Assembly: GCA_022316685.1 (NCBI GenBank)
Contig: JAKJHU010000083.1
Span: forward strand, 2,604,001-2,668,000
Length of the DNA: 64,000 nucleotides
Source of the DNA: Progne subis subis
Lineage: Eukaryota; Chordata; Aves; Passeriformes; Hirundinidae
Direction of reading: 5' to 3'
Shown: positions 12,061 to 23,059 of the stretch, piece by piece
How the letters are laid out: the number at the start of each line of letters is the position of its first letter
How positions within the stretch are numbered: the stretch's first letter is position 1
Made by a program: the position numbers and the translations under genes
Notes under the pieces: generated by a model
What the model was told of the DNA's origin: nothing
What the model saw: only the letters and a program-made list of their open reading frames with translations
Database searches by the model: none

Positions 12061-12560
12061 GAGAATCCTTGTTTTGTACTAGAAGAGGCATTCTTAAACA
12101 GTACCCCAGATATGCTGAGAGGCCCATGAGTAGCCAAGGGAAAGGCTGCTAATGGGTGGAACAGCACAACCTGCAAAAAACTTCAAGCAGTTGCAGATTT
12201 GTGACATTGGGAGCCACAAGACTGTTTTTGTCTTGTGGCGAGTGTCTCCATAAGACTGTAGAGAGACTCTTCTCCCAAGGTGATGAAAGATTATGTTTAA
12301 ATGGTGAAACTGACTGAAAATCACAAGTTGTGTCTCTCTGTGTTATTTGTTAAAAAGCTAACAGTTTGTAAGGGAAGGGAAGAGTGTTTTAAAATTGATT
12401 TTTGTTTGTTTTTCCAACTTTTCTATTCTTTTAGTGTGTGTTAATAAAACTGTTTATTTTTTAGCTTAAGCCTGCTTTACTCCTCCTGATCCTCCCCCAC
12501 AAAAAAAAGTAAACACTAACACCACTACACTAAATTTAGCAAGCAGAATTTGGCGAACAT
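12061..12560 (+). mobile_element. LTR-like sequence (ends not defined)
   Basis: The 3' portion has an AATAAA at 12443-12448 followed by a pyrimidine-rich stretch ending near cccccaca at about 12501, as in R-U5 regions of avian LTRs. A perfect 10-bp stem hairpin (12213-12239) lies about 200 bp upstream of the signal. No target-site duplication was found. Confidence 0.4.
12213..12239 (+). repeat. Perfect inverted repeat, 10-bp stem and 7-nt loop
   Basis: GCCACAAGAC and its exact reverse complement GTCTTGTGGC are separated by a 7-nt T-rich loop. This forms a strong hairpin in DNA or RNA. Confidence 0.85.
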
Positions 12561-13230
12561 GAAACCACTACATTAATTAGTATTTCTGCCCAGTTTGTAT
12601 CTAAAACCATTACACAGTAGTAAAAACTTCTTGAGTTTTTTGATAATCAAATGGCATGATACTACTGTCTGTCCTTTCTACAAAAGTTGTATCATTATTG
12701 CTGTCTTTTAGGGTCTGGGCCTTAAAACTGTAGATCAAGTCAAAGAGGATGTTTCTTCAGAATAGAGAAATAAACATGATCATCAGCCTCAGGCTATCAA
12801 CCTAAGTTCTGAATTGTTAAGCTTCACAAATAATTTTTTTTTCAGTAAGTAATTTAGTTAGATTAGGGACATTTGGATTGCTATTGGACCTGTCATTAGG
12901 CTATTTTCTTGTAACAATAAAATCTTGTGGAGAAAAAAATTATAATGATAGAGCAAGATTAATCTACTGATATAGCAGTTTTCTTGCATAATTATTTTGT
13001 GAGTTATTTTAAAATCAGGAAAAGGGAAATAAGGATTAGTTTCAGAGCTGGAAAATGCAGTTTTTACAGAGGATGGTTGTAGCAATGATGAATAAAAAAC
13101 CACTGACTCCCCACAGCAGTTGCAAAGGAAAATCCTTTATTGAAGGAAGGAAACCAGCATGTAAGGATCAACTCCTGTAAGGGAGAAAGACCTCAATCAG
13201 GAGAAGAGAGGCAGAAGTGGGATATGGTTC

Positions 13231-13310
13231 TTTGGGACAGAGGACTTCTTTGTCCTGGTTTGGAGACAAATTTGGGACAGAGGACTTCTTTGTCCTGGTT
13301 TGGAGACAAA
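13231..13310 (+). repeat. Two exact 40-bp tandem copies at an LTR edge
   Basis: The 40-bp unit starting tttgggacagaggacttc occurs at 13231-13270 and again at 13271-13310, followed by a partial third copy (tttggga). The unit contains the TGTCCTGGTTTGG motif that I take as the LTR terminus, so the LTR edge has been duplicated. Confidence 0.9.
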
Positions 13311-13943
13311 TTTGGGAGAAAACGCCTATATAGGATCCCTCTGGGAAGCAAATCCAAGTGGCCCCTCCCTCCAACCAGTCCGAAAAAAAAACCTCTTTGG
13401 AGAAAAGTGGGAAAAACTATTTTACTAAACAAATAAAGTGCATACAAGTATAAAGAATGACTAACATGAAACAATAAAACCTCTCCTTCTGAAGTGAGAT
13501 GGCAAATTGAGAAAGTCCTTGCCGTGGGTGGAGCTCGGCTCTCTCTCAGTCTCTCCTCAGTCCCAGTCCCTCCGGCGCTGCTGGAAAATGCCGAGGTCCA
13601 GGCCCCGGTGGGCCGCAGGTGCAGCCCCCAGTGCTCCCCTGGGTTTTCAGTCCAGAGCAGGTTTAAACAGTTCCAAGAAAAAGGAAAAAAACAGTCCAGG
13701 GAACTTCTCTGCCCTAGCTAGCTGAAACTAACTAAAAGCAAAAAAGATCTCTGTCCTGCAGTCTCTCCAAGCCTCCGCCGAACACCGTCCGCAGAAGAAT
13801 GTGGAGGAGTCAGGCAATTTTCTCAAAACAAACTCCGCGCTTCTCCTTGCTCTTAGAACCAGTCTTAAAGGCACAGGACTCAATATACAGCACAAACAGA
13901 ACAGACGATTGGGGATACAAGCATCATAAAGTTACCCTAGGGC
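13251..13943 (+). mobile_element. LTR-type insertion at the 5' side of the provirus remnant
   Basis: It begins TGTCCTGGTTTGG (13251, or 13291 in the second tandem copy) and appears to end near 13943 at ...ccctagggca. It carries an AATAAA near 13432. The body resembles songbird LTRs by memory only. No clear target-site duplication was found. Retroviral coding remnant resumes just after it, which suggests that the element inserted into or recombined with the older provirus. Confidence 0.5.
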
Positions 13944-14480
13944 ACCCTGAAAGGGAAATTGGGGAACTGGGAAATCTAAGACAGATTTGCTGTTATTGTA
14001 AGAAAATTGTATTGTATTGTAAGAAAAATGGATGTCTCAAGAGAAATTGCACCCGAAGAGAAAGGGACCTGAAGGTTTATGAGAACGATTGAAAAGGGGT
14101 GGTGGAAGACTAGGGATGTCAGGAGCTCTACCTCCTAGGGACAGAGTACCATCAGGAGCCCTTGATAACCTTAAAAATAGGTCCTCAGGAGGAAGAATTT
14201 GAATTTTTGGTAGACATGGGAGCTGAAAGAACTTGTGTCTGTAGAATTCCAAAGGGGTACAAGAAGAGTCAAAATACTGTGCAAGCAGTGGGTGCAAAAG
14301 GGAAAGAGTTCAAAGCATTTACCATAAAAAAGTAAGATTTGAAGGAACAAATAAGATAGGAATTAGGGATATTCTTTTAGTTCCAGAAGCAGGGTGTAAT
14401 CTCTTGGGGTGGGATTTACAGGTGCAGTTGGCCATCAGGGTGCTTCCAAAGGAAGGCAAAATGGTAGTTAAGCTTTTCAA
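13944..14480 (+). pseudogene. gag nucleocapsid and protease remnant
   Basis: Around 13988-14056 there is a Cys-rich, Lys-rich segment like a single gammaretroviral zinc knuckle, with the His position replaced by Cys and a small internal duplication. Around 14200-14240 a protease active-site region reads VDMGA, where the catalytic motif is normally D-T-G-A. Stops follow within and after this segment. Non-functional. Confidence 0.7.
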
Positions 14481-14519
14481 TCCAAGGGAAGAAGACAAGA
14501 AAAGGTTTCATGAAATAGT

Positions 14520-16130
14520 GTGGGCAAGACCTGGAAACTGAAGCAAGTTAAATATGACTCCTATAGTAATAAAAATAGTAATAAAAACCTCCCAGTTCAG
14601 GTATGGCAATACCCACTCTCCCTGGAGGGGAGACAAGGATTGCAGCCAGTGGTCCAGGAACTGATTAAAGAAGGGACATTAAAACCATGTATGTCCCTTC
14701 ACCTATATTGCCAGTAAGAAAACCAGATGGCACTTATCAGCTTGTCCAAGACTTGAGGGAGGTAAATAAAAGAACTGTGAATTGATATCCAGCTGTCCAC
14801 AACCCAAAAACACTATTAAGTAATATTCTTCCATTACATGAGTAGTTAAGTCTGATAGACCTAAAAGATGCTTTTTAGGCTTGTCCATTAGCAAAGAGAA
14901 GTAGAGATATGTTTGCTTTTGAATGGGAGAACCCTGATTCAGGAAGAAAGCAACAATTTCATTAGATTAGTTGCCCCAAGGATTTTCTGAATCCCACGTT
15001 ATTCAGTGAAGCCCTAGGGGAAGTACTGCAACTTTTCTCCACCACACCTTAAATAAATAAAACTTACCCAGTATGTGCATGATTTATTTCTCTCAGGAGA
15101 GGACAAAAAGAAAGTCTGGGAATCCACCACAGTGCTATTAAATTTTCTGGGAAACCAAAGACTAAAGGTATCAAAAGGGAAACTTCAATTTGTACAGCGT
15201 GAGGTAAAATACCTAGGACATATAATTTATCAAGGGAGCTGGAGTCTGAATCCTGAAAGAATTAAGGGGATAGTCTCACTCCTGCGGCTGAAAACTAAGA
15301 GGGAGATTAGGAGGCTTTTAGGCTTATTAGGATATTGCAGGTCATGGATTGAAGGGTACACTCAGGCCATCAAGTTCTTGTATGAAAAGCTAGTAGATGA
15401 AATTGGGTTGGGAAAGGAGGACAAGCAGAAATTTGAAGATTTAAAACAGAAATTAGTCAGTGCACTGGTATTGAGTCTTCCTGCCTTAGACAAACTTTTT
15501 TATCTGTTTGTGCATGCAGAAAACAGCGTAGCACATGGAGTGTTGGCCCAGGGCTGGGGAGGGTCCAGGAAACCAGTGGCCTATCTATCAAAACTGCTAG
15601 ACCCTGTCAGCAGAGGGTGACCAGCTTGTGTTCAAGCAGTAGCCATGACTGCCCTACTAGTAGAGGAAAGCAGAAAACTAACGTTTGGAGGAAAATTGAA
15701 AATATACACCCCACACTCAGTTAACAACATCCTAAGTCAAAAGGCTGAGAAATGGCTTACCGATTCCTGAGTGTTAAAGTATGAAGCCATTTTAATAGAT
15801 AAGGATGATTTAGAGCTAATCATGGATAACCATTTAATTCTGTCCATTTTTTGTATGAAGAACCAGGGGAAGAACTAGTGCATGACTGCCTAGAGGTCAT
15901 TAACTATCAAACTTAGGTAAGAGAGGATCTAACAAATCGACCACTCCAGGGGGTGAAGCGGTTGTAGATTGATGGATCTTCAAAGGTAACACACGGACAC
16001 TGAATGTATGCTATGATCAATGAAAGTCTAGTACCCATAGAAAAGGGAAAGTTACCTTCCAAGTGGTCAGCCCAAGTGTGTGAGTTATATGCCCTAAAGC
16101 GAGCTCTAGAAATATTAACACAAGAAGAGG
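14520..16130 (+). pseudogene. Reverse transcriptase and 5' RNase H remnant
   Basis: An RT finger region is recognisable at about 14590-14700 and a long open stretch covers palm to connection domain (15075-15620). The catalytic YVDD box reads YVHD at 15072-15083, so one of the two active-site aspartates is gone. Upstream parts are broken by stops and shifts. The RNase H sequence runs up to the LTR insertion at 16132 and continues after it. Confidence 0.8.
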
Positions 16131-16131
16131 G

Positions 16132-16790
16132 TGTTGAGGGTTAAGTTTTCCTGTAGAATTTTTCCCCCCTCATAAGTTGCTAGGAGACTAAATACTGATA
16201 GTTAAAGGGTGCTCAACCTGGACAAAGGGTGTTGATCACTTAGTTTTGGGGGAGGGAAAAGGCTCCCATGAGCTGAGGGTGGGGAACTCATCTGCTCTCG
16301 GTTTTCCCGGGGAGGACAGTTGGGCGACTGGTAGCTGCGTGGAGTCCACGGTTAACGGAGGAGTCTGGTCTTGGGAATTCTATCATCTGTTGGAGCACCC
16401 AGGAATTCGGAGTTTCTTCATTACCCTGCTGGATTTTGGGTCAGCCCGGGTCCAGCTGCTGCGGGTTCTCCGGCACTGCTGGCTTCGCCTGCCAGGACAC
16501 CCCCCTGCCTGCCGAGGACAATCCACCGCTTCCAGCCATCAGCGCTGGAGTTTTCCACCGTTTGCCCTCGGGGTTCTTAGTTCTGTTTTACTATTATTAT
16601 ACTTGCTGTTGTTTGTCTGTCCTGTTATAGTTACTAGTAAAGGACTGTTACTCTTTTTCCTGTAGCTCTGACTGAAAAGTTTTTTTTTAATCTTCCAAAT
16701 TATAATAACACAGAGGGAAGGATTTGAATTCCCCATTCCTAGAGAGGCCTGCCTCTCCCTAGCAGACATCTGTCTTTTCAAACCGAGACA
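16132..16790. mobile_element. Solo LTR inserted in RNase H, 5-bp target duplication
   Basis: 659 bp beginning TGTTGAGGG and ending CCGAGACA. It is flanked by GAGGG at 16127-16131 and GAGGG at 16791-16795. RNase H similarity stops at the left edge and resumes directly at the right edge (TDSKY-type motif near 16810), so the insertion is younger than the provirus. A 5-bp duplication fits ERVL-like or other class III elements. An internal alternative end at 16712 is also followed by GAGGG, but it leaves 78 bp of non-pol sequence unexplained. Orientation not determined. Confidence 0.75.
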
Positions 16791-17837
16791 GAGGGGAACG
16801 GAATATACAGATTCAAAGTATACCTTTGGGGTGGTGCATACCTTTGGAAGAATTTAGGAAGAGAGAGGGTTATTAAATTCAAAGGTGAAGGGATTGGTTC
16901 GCAAAAAGCTTATTCTGAAGATATTGGAAACCTTACAATTACCAGAAGAAGTGACAGCAGTGTTAAGGGACGTCAAAAAGGGATGACCCTGGAGGCATGG
17001 AGAAACAGTTTAGCAGATTTGGAAGCTAAGGATGTGGCCGAATTTGGTACAGAAAAATTAATGATGGTGTTAACACCCATGGGAGAAATGCAGGAACTCC
17101 CAGTGTTTAGTGAAATTGAAGAGAGAACTCCTCCAAATGGGAGCAAAGAAAGATAATGAAGGGAAGTTATTAGATGGGAGACAGTTGTTAAATAAACTAC
17201 TTGCTAGGAAAATGCTAGAAGGCACGCATGGTACACATTGGGGTACGCAACCGCTCACTGATCAGTTCTTAAAGGACAGGGGCTGCATAGGGATTTTTTG
17301 GAATAGCTAAGCAAGTAACTGAATGATGTGTGATATGTTAACCAGTGAATAGGAAAGTCATGAGGAAAACACCCAGAGCAGGGTGGGAACTAGCCTTACG
17401 ACCTTTTCTGAACATCCAGGTAGACTTTACTGAGCTTCCTCAGATACAACAGTGGAAATTTTTGCTAGTGATCATAGATCACTTAACCCATTGGGTAGAG
17501 GCGGTGTCCACTGTTACAGCCAATGCCAGTGTTATAAGTAAAACCCTTTTGGAGTTAGTCATTCCCTGATATGGGGTGGTGAATAGAATTGGTTTGTATT
17601 GAGGAACTAATTTCACTTCTAAAATATTACAGCGAGTTGTTCAAGCCCTGGGGGTAAAATGGCAGTTACATACTCCATGGCATCTGCAGAGTTCTGGCTG
17701 GGTTGAAAGGATGAATCAAACTCTTAAAAGAACTCTGAATAGGCTGATGATTGAAACATAAATCTCATGGATAAAATGCCTCCCTTTAGCCCTGGTAAGA
17801 ATTAGGACCCAACCCTGGTCAGATTTAGGAGTCTCAC
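16791..17837 (+). pseudogene. 3' RNase H and integrase remnant (first part)
   Basis: The RNase H end is followed by the integrase core. The first catalytic Asp region is visible at about 17420 (VDFTELP). The position of the second catalytic Asp reads Tyr and is followed by a stop, near 17597-17602. The third, a Glu in a VERMNQT-like segment near 17705, remains. The frame is broken repeatedly. Confidence 0.75.
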
Positions 17838-18204
17838 TGTGGTAGTGGCACGCAAAGCAATAACACGGAGACAAGAGATCTGCAGTGCAGAGTTGCTCCC
17901 CAAGCAGAGACAATAAGCCTATTTATTTCTTTCATTTTTATACATTTTTGGGTCTGGTTGTGGATTGGCTTCTGGAGTTACTACCCCTTCACCCCACTGG
18001 CCAGACTAGCTGTCAACTAACATTATTTTCAGGCTAGAAATATGTAAACAAAGGACAGGGAACGAAAACAAAAGGTTTGTTTATGTTCCCATGCATGAGA
18101 AAAGTGAAACATTGCTCCTAATATTGTGCAGAAACTAAAGAAACTGACTCCATCTTATGAACAAGTAGAAGGCTTTAAAAAAACTCAGAAAAACCAGGGT
18201 GACA
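17838..18204 (-). mobile_element. Solo LTR (minus) inserted in integrase, 6-bp target duplication
   Basis: 367 bp with TG...CA ends, flanked by TCTCAC at 17832-17837 and 18205-18210. On the minus strand it begins TGTCACCCTGG, has TATAAAAA (plus 17935-17942) and AATAAA (plus 17922-17927), and ends CCACA. Integrase similarity is continuous across the target site once the insertion is ignored, which confirms both edges. The 6-bp duplication and short length fit an avian class II (ERVK-like) solo LTR. Confidence 0.85.
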
Positions 18205-18600
18205 TCTCACCCTATGAAATTATGTTTGGACTATACTTTTTGACCTCAGTCCAGGGAGTTGCCACTTAGGAGGAGGGGAAGCCAGTGACAGAAAATATAT
18301 TACATCTACAGCACAGACCTTAGAAGGGCTAAGGCATAAATGGATGATCCCTCAAACTACTACCCTGGATTTCAGCATTCATAATGTTAACCCTGGAGAT
18401 TGGATACTGATCACGTCATGGAGAGACCAATTTCTTACCCCTCAGTGGGAGGGTCCCTTTTAGGTATTGCTCACCACTGAATCAGGTGTGAACTGTGGAG
18501 CTGGGATGGACTCATGCAAACTGAATTAAAGGCCTGGTGGAAGAACCCAAGGAATGGACCATAACATGCAGACCAGGTGACACAAAATTAACTCTTAAGC
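18205..18600 (+). pseudogene. Integrase C-terminal remnant
   Basis: Continues the integrase after the LTR insertion. A C-terminal SH3-like region is recognisable at about 18390-18560 (NPGDWIL and WEGPF motifs), with several frame breaks. Sequence after 18600 shows no motif that I can name. Confidence 0.65.
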
Positions 18601-19499
18601 AGAGACCGAGAGGTAGCCAGAGAAGCCCTGGGACATCCCAAATATGGAGTCAAGCTTCCACTGAAGCTTGAAGACTGCTTAAGTAACAATTTGGGTGTGG
18701 AATTTGAATCATATTGGTCATTGATGGAATGTCCCTATTTTAATGGATGAGGATTGTAGGTGTTTGTATATAGCTGTACCCTTAACTTCTGATAATTGGG
18801 ACTGGTGTATGAATAGCAAAAATGTTTGGGTGATGGGAATGCATAGCTGCTAGCTTATTTTTGCATGTTACTTTATAAAGTCATGCAGCTATTAAATTTT
18901 TATCCCCTAGGCATAGGTATGAAGATTTTGATGATGTGTACTCTATGAATTTGGGGAATGAATTCAGGTCAATTCACAGACGTGTTCGGGAGTTAATGGA
19001 AATTACACAAAAGATGCTTGTACCGTGTTTGCTGTCTTCTCTGCAAAGGGCCCTGCAGAGGATGGTAAATACAGCATTAGTTTATGAAAATCTGTAGGTT
19101 GATGTTCTATACTGTTAAAAGCAAAACTAAACCAAAACAAACAAAAAGAGAGCGTTAATAGTTAACGAGAAAAGAACACAGATTGAATTGGAAAAGGTTG
19201 TTATGCCACTGTAAACTTTCACTTTGAGTCTACATTTTGAATAACACAGGCAGCCCATCCAAAGGAGGATATAGAGTACATGGCAGCCAGAGAGTTTTAA
19301 CATACAGAATAGTTTCATATGTGAGGAGAAACTTGAGTGAGGTAAAACTCTTGGCTCTGAAGAAAGATGAATATCTGATTTATTTAAAAGAGCTATATGA
19401 TAATTGTGATAAATGTTCAAAGATTAATTCGTGTGGAATATGTCTGTATTTTAATACACCTATATAAAGTATAAGTTGTACATGTTCAAATAAAAAAGC

Positions 19500-20147
19500 T
19501 GTGAGATATTTTAAGGTCAATTCATGTAAATTTATATTCTGTAAACCACAAAGCCATACAGGGAATGCACAAAATATTTCTGCTGGCAGCAAAAACCCCA
19601 GACCAAGGACACAAGGACGAGAGAGGAATTTCAGTGACATGCCTCTGCTGGGAAACCCTGAAAGGAACACAAAAGCCACGGGAGGAACAGATAAGCTACT
19701 CAAGAACCACTGATTACATCAGATATGTATCTCACCTGCTTCCTCCGGACATTATCATATCTCCTCATATCTCATCGGACCCTCCTGGACATTATCATAT
19801 CAGCAACACACCTGGGCTCCATCATTAAGGTCATTGTTAACCCCGGAAAAACTATTCAAGATTCCTAGACCCGAGCATGAATAATCAATTAAGCCGCCAC
19901 GGATGAGGACAACATCGGAGCCTCGTCTCTTCTCTGCGATCCATTGTATAAAAGGGGACTGCTTCAGACCAAAAATGTGAACTTCGGGGGATAGCAGACT
20001 GGCAGAGTTTGCTATCAGAGTTCACCCAGTGCCATGCCCGGGCTCGACACTGTCCTTTTGATTGTGGCTGTCCGAGACTATCATTTTTGTCTCTCAATAA
20101 AATTCTAAATTTTGATTTCTAAAATTTGGTCAATTTCATTTATAACA
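19500..20147 (+). mobile_element. LTR, possibly the 3' LTR of the provirus
   Basis: It begins TGTGAGATATT and ends TTATAACA, with a TATAAAAG box at 19947-19954 and AATAAA at 20096-20101, the standard U3-R-U5 order. No matching target-site duplication flanks it directly, which is expected if it is one LTR of a longer provirus. That it belongs to the pol remnant upstream is inference. It could also be an independent decayed solo LTR. Confidence 0.6.
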
Positions 20148-20420
20148 ATAATCTACATAATGCAGAAAATAAACATAAAACAATTAATTCTCACAGCGTA
20201 AATATAAGGACCTGCTGAAAGAAACAATCATAAAGCAAAGTTAGGCAGACTACTTGGGAGGACCAAGATTGGAAGCATATGTTCTTACTGCGACGTGTTG
20301 CCTAAATATTTGTATAACTCTCAGTTAAGTGAAATACGTAAATGTGTCATAATATCAATTTACTTAAATGTGTCTTTCTGGAGGTGCTACAACTTCGTAA
20401 TTAAAAGAAAAAGGGGCATG

Positions 20421-20933
20421 TGTGAGAGAATGGATTGTAAGAGAATAGAGATGGTGATGTAGGCAACCTCGCCCCAATGAGTTGCAGTTGTACTAATTAC
20501 CAAAGAGTGGAAGCAGCCTTGCCCTTAATAGGTCAAAGCTATGTCCAGTAAGGATCTGTGTTATAACAGAGTGGGTTGACTGGTCAGAGTTAGTTGGCCA
20601 GTCATAGAAGAAGGAACAAAAAGGAAGAAGAAGGAAAGAGCAGTCAAGGAGTGTTGCATGATGCTGCCTGTGAGAATTTGCAGGGGAAAGGTATGAAAGT
20701 TTACTGTAGAGGATAATAAAATGCTGATGCCTGCTACCATCTTTGGCGTCAGTCATTTGAGCCCACTGTCAATGGGGAAAGATGAAAGTTTTACAGTAAG
20801 TGATAGTAAGGGGCTGACACTTGCCACCATCTTCCGGCATTGGTCATTTGAGTCCATTGTCAGAGTCCACCATCAGCTGGTGCCTTGTGTGAGGAACGAG
20901 CACCAGCAAACACTGACAAAGTGAACATCGACA
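20421..20933 (+). mobile_element. Solo LTR with 6-bp target duplication
   Basis: 513 bp beginning TGTGAGAGAATGG and ending ATCGACA, flanked by GGCATG at 20415-20420 and 20934-20939. AATAAA lies at 20715-20720. Two diverged copies of a roughly 91-bp unit (about 20683-20773 and 20774-20864) cover the polyadenylation region; only the first keeps AATAAA. The 6-bp duplication suggests a class II (ERVK-like) element. Confidence 0.8.
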
Positions 20934-20939
20934 GGCATG

Positions 20940-22632
20940 TGTTCGGAGTGCATCCATTTGGAATTCTTCTTTGCATTGAAGAACAAGAGGAGAAATCTTT
21001 GTCAGCGTGACAGAATTAAGGATAGACTTGAGTTCTGGATTTCCTGCCACCCACTCCCGGAATTATGAATACTCAAGAGAGCTGTCAGAAATGTCTATTT
21101 TACCATTCTCCTTATATGACTTAGCCTTTGCTCTGGAATATTTGATGTTAGGAACCAATGTGCTCCTCCATGCATGTTTTAGGTAATGAAAAAGATGGGT
21201 CCTTTTGTACAAAACAATATATAAAATACAAAGCAAATGTTACTGACTTGCTTTACCTTTAGCTTAAAAGAAGGAAATCTCCAGATAAAGGTGCAACAGT
21301 GCTTTCCTAGTAATCTACTAAAATCTTTTTTTCTGGTTGCAGAAGTCTGTAGTTTCACGGTGTACTAATTCCCAGGTTTGCTAGTTTCTAAAAATGTGGA
21401 CTAAAATGAAGTAAAAAAAAGCACTTGCTGTGCTATCAAGAAAACTCCATGCACTTTTCTGACAAAGGATTCAGAATGTACTGGGATGTATCCTTCAGGG
21501 AAACTGAGTGCAGTTCTCTGGAATTCTTATTGATATTAACTTCTGGCAATGCATTAGAGTGGCATTACAAAGCCCAGAGCCTGTTTATGCCGCCAAGTTC
21601 AATCCATGTGTAAGTTATAGACACGATTGGTCATTGCCACAAGTGAAAAGCTTGATAAAAGAAATTGATTTTTTTATTGGGTCTAATTTAGTCCTGAATG
21701 TGAAGAGCAGTGTTTGTATTATTCTGGACTTCCGTTTTAACTGACCCAGTGGTGTGTAATTCTAGTCTGGGATTTGATATTTCCTCTCAAAAAGGAACAT
21801 AAATTGCACTGAGAGGTGGGGGGTTTTTTTTTTGCAACTAAGCTATAGTTTGAGGGCTTTCTAGTCTCAGTCCTTCATTTACAGTAGCATTTGGTGGGTT
21901 TCAAAAGGCCTTGCAATTCTTTCAAGACTGACCCTTTTCTGAAACTGTAGGCAAGGGTTCCACTAGGCTTTGAAAATTAGCTGATTTTTGAAATTGTCTT
22001 GTCTTCAAGCCTCAGTGATTCTGGAGGGATTAATTTGTGGTTTTATTTAGTGTGTATTTGGCGGGATTTTTTCCATCAAATTGTTGCTTTTAAATTATTT
22101 TCTGAAATATTTAGTTCACGTTATGCTCAGACAGAGCATATATGGACAGAGTATATATGCTCTGAAATCAATGGTTTAAATATGAATCCTTAGGGAGGAC
22201 AGTGGAAAGGTGAAAGGAATGAGGGATTTGTCTTTATAAACAAACTGGGTCTGCTGGCAGATAAAAGTAGATACTGAGAGCTAAAAGAAACAGTGAGAAG
22301 GATTCCACTGATTGATGAATGGAATGAGACAGATTTGTCTCTACAAACAAACTGTGGATCTGCTGATAAATAAAATTACATACTGAGGGATGAAAGGTAC
22401 AATGGGAAGAACCATAATTTCTACAGGAATTCCACGGGTTGACACAAGGAAAAGAAAAAGGTGGCGAGTATACATTACAAGGGGGTCTTAGGTATTAGGC
22501 ATTTTGGGAAGTCTGTACCTCTCAAGTACCTCAGCCGATGGGGAAAGAGAGAGGGAAGTGCAGATGGGAAATTAGGAAAAAAAGGAGGTAGAGTCCTCTA
22601 AAAATTTAAGAGATACCAGGGGAATGCCCCAT
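20940..22632. other. Intergenic sequence with a diverged tandem duplication
   Basis: No gene recognised. At about 22218-22425 two diverged copies of a roughly 104-bp unit lie in tandem (shared ATTTGTCTNTANAAACAAACT core), followed by purine-rich sequence. This resembles retroelement U3 or leader sequence, but no edges are visible. Confidence 0.45.
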
Positions 22633-23059
22633 GTGTTGCTGTAGGACACAAAAGAAAGACAAAAGACTCCAAATATTTCAGAAGGCAGAGAGTATAGAAA
22701 ATCTTTATTGTCTAATTCTTACCACCTTTACAAGGTGTTCAGACTTAACATGATTGGTGAATAGGAATGACATCTCTCTAATTCCATTGGTTAAACTAGA
22801 GAAACAGTAAAACACCACCTGGAGAAAGATTGTTTTGAGAAAGGATTGTTGTTTTGCCAAAATTGTTTTGACAAGAAGCTTTCTTAAGAACTTTTCCCTT
22901 AGGAGAAATTAGCAGCTGCTAGCAGGCTAAAATCTCTTAGACCAGAAATATCACGCCCACACCCATGGACTCTCCCTTTATTTGAATAAAGTAACAGGAC
23001 TCCTCTGTTTCCCTTTTGGACATAAACCTCTCGTGTTTGTGGATTAATTTTCCTGACAG
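22633..23059 (-). mobile_element. LTR-like sequence on the minus strand
   Basis: On the minus strand it begins TGTCAGGAAAATTAATCC, has an AATAAA (plus about 22700-22706) and ends CAGCAACA. Both ends are LTR-like, but the flanks (gagggaac on the right, ccccatg on the left) give no target-site duplication, so the edges are uncertain. Confidence 0.45.

Larger units (their letters stand above)
13944..18600 (+). mobile_element. Decayed gammaretrovirus-like provirus, internal region
   Basis: Ordered remnants of gag nucleocapsid, protease, reverse transcriptase, RNase H and integrase are recognisable in several frames with many stops and frameshifts. Class I (gammaretrovirus-like) assignment rests on the connection-domain motif LLGLLGYCRSWI, an MLV-like protease-RT layout and the integrase C-terminal region. 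The remnant is interrupted by LTR insertions at 16132-16790 and 17838-18204. No convincing env was identified after about 18600. It is an inactive fossil. A 5' LTR matching the candidate 3' LTR (19500-20147) was not seen in the window. Confidence 0.85.

Noticed and set aside
13325..13335. TATA-like CCTATATAGG taken as a minus-strand LTR promoter
   Set aside because: On the minus strand it would lie only about 35-75 bp from the LTR terminus with no polyadenylation signal in between. The plus orientation, with AATAAA near 13432, fits better.
18600..19499. Retroviral env remnant
   Set aside because: Only short, frame-broken peptides without a surface or transmembrane motif that I can name.
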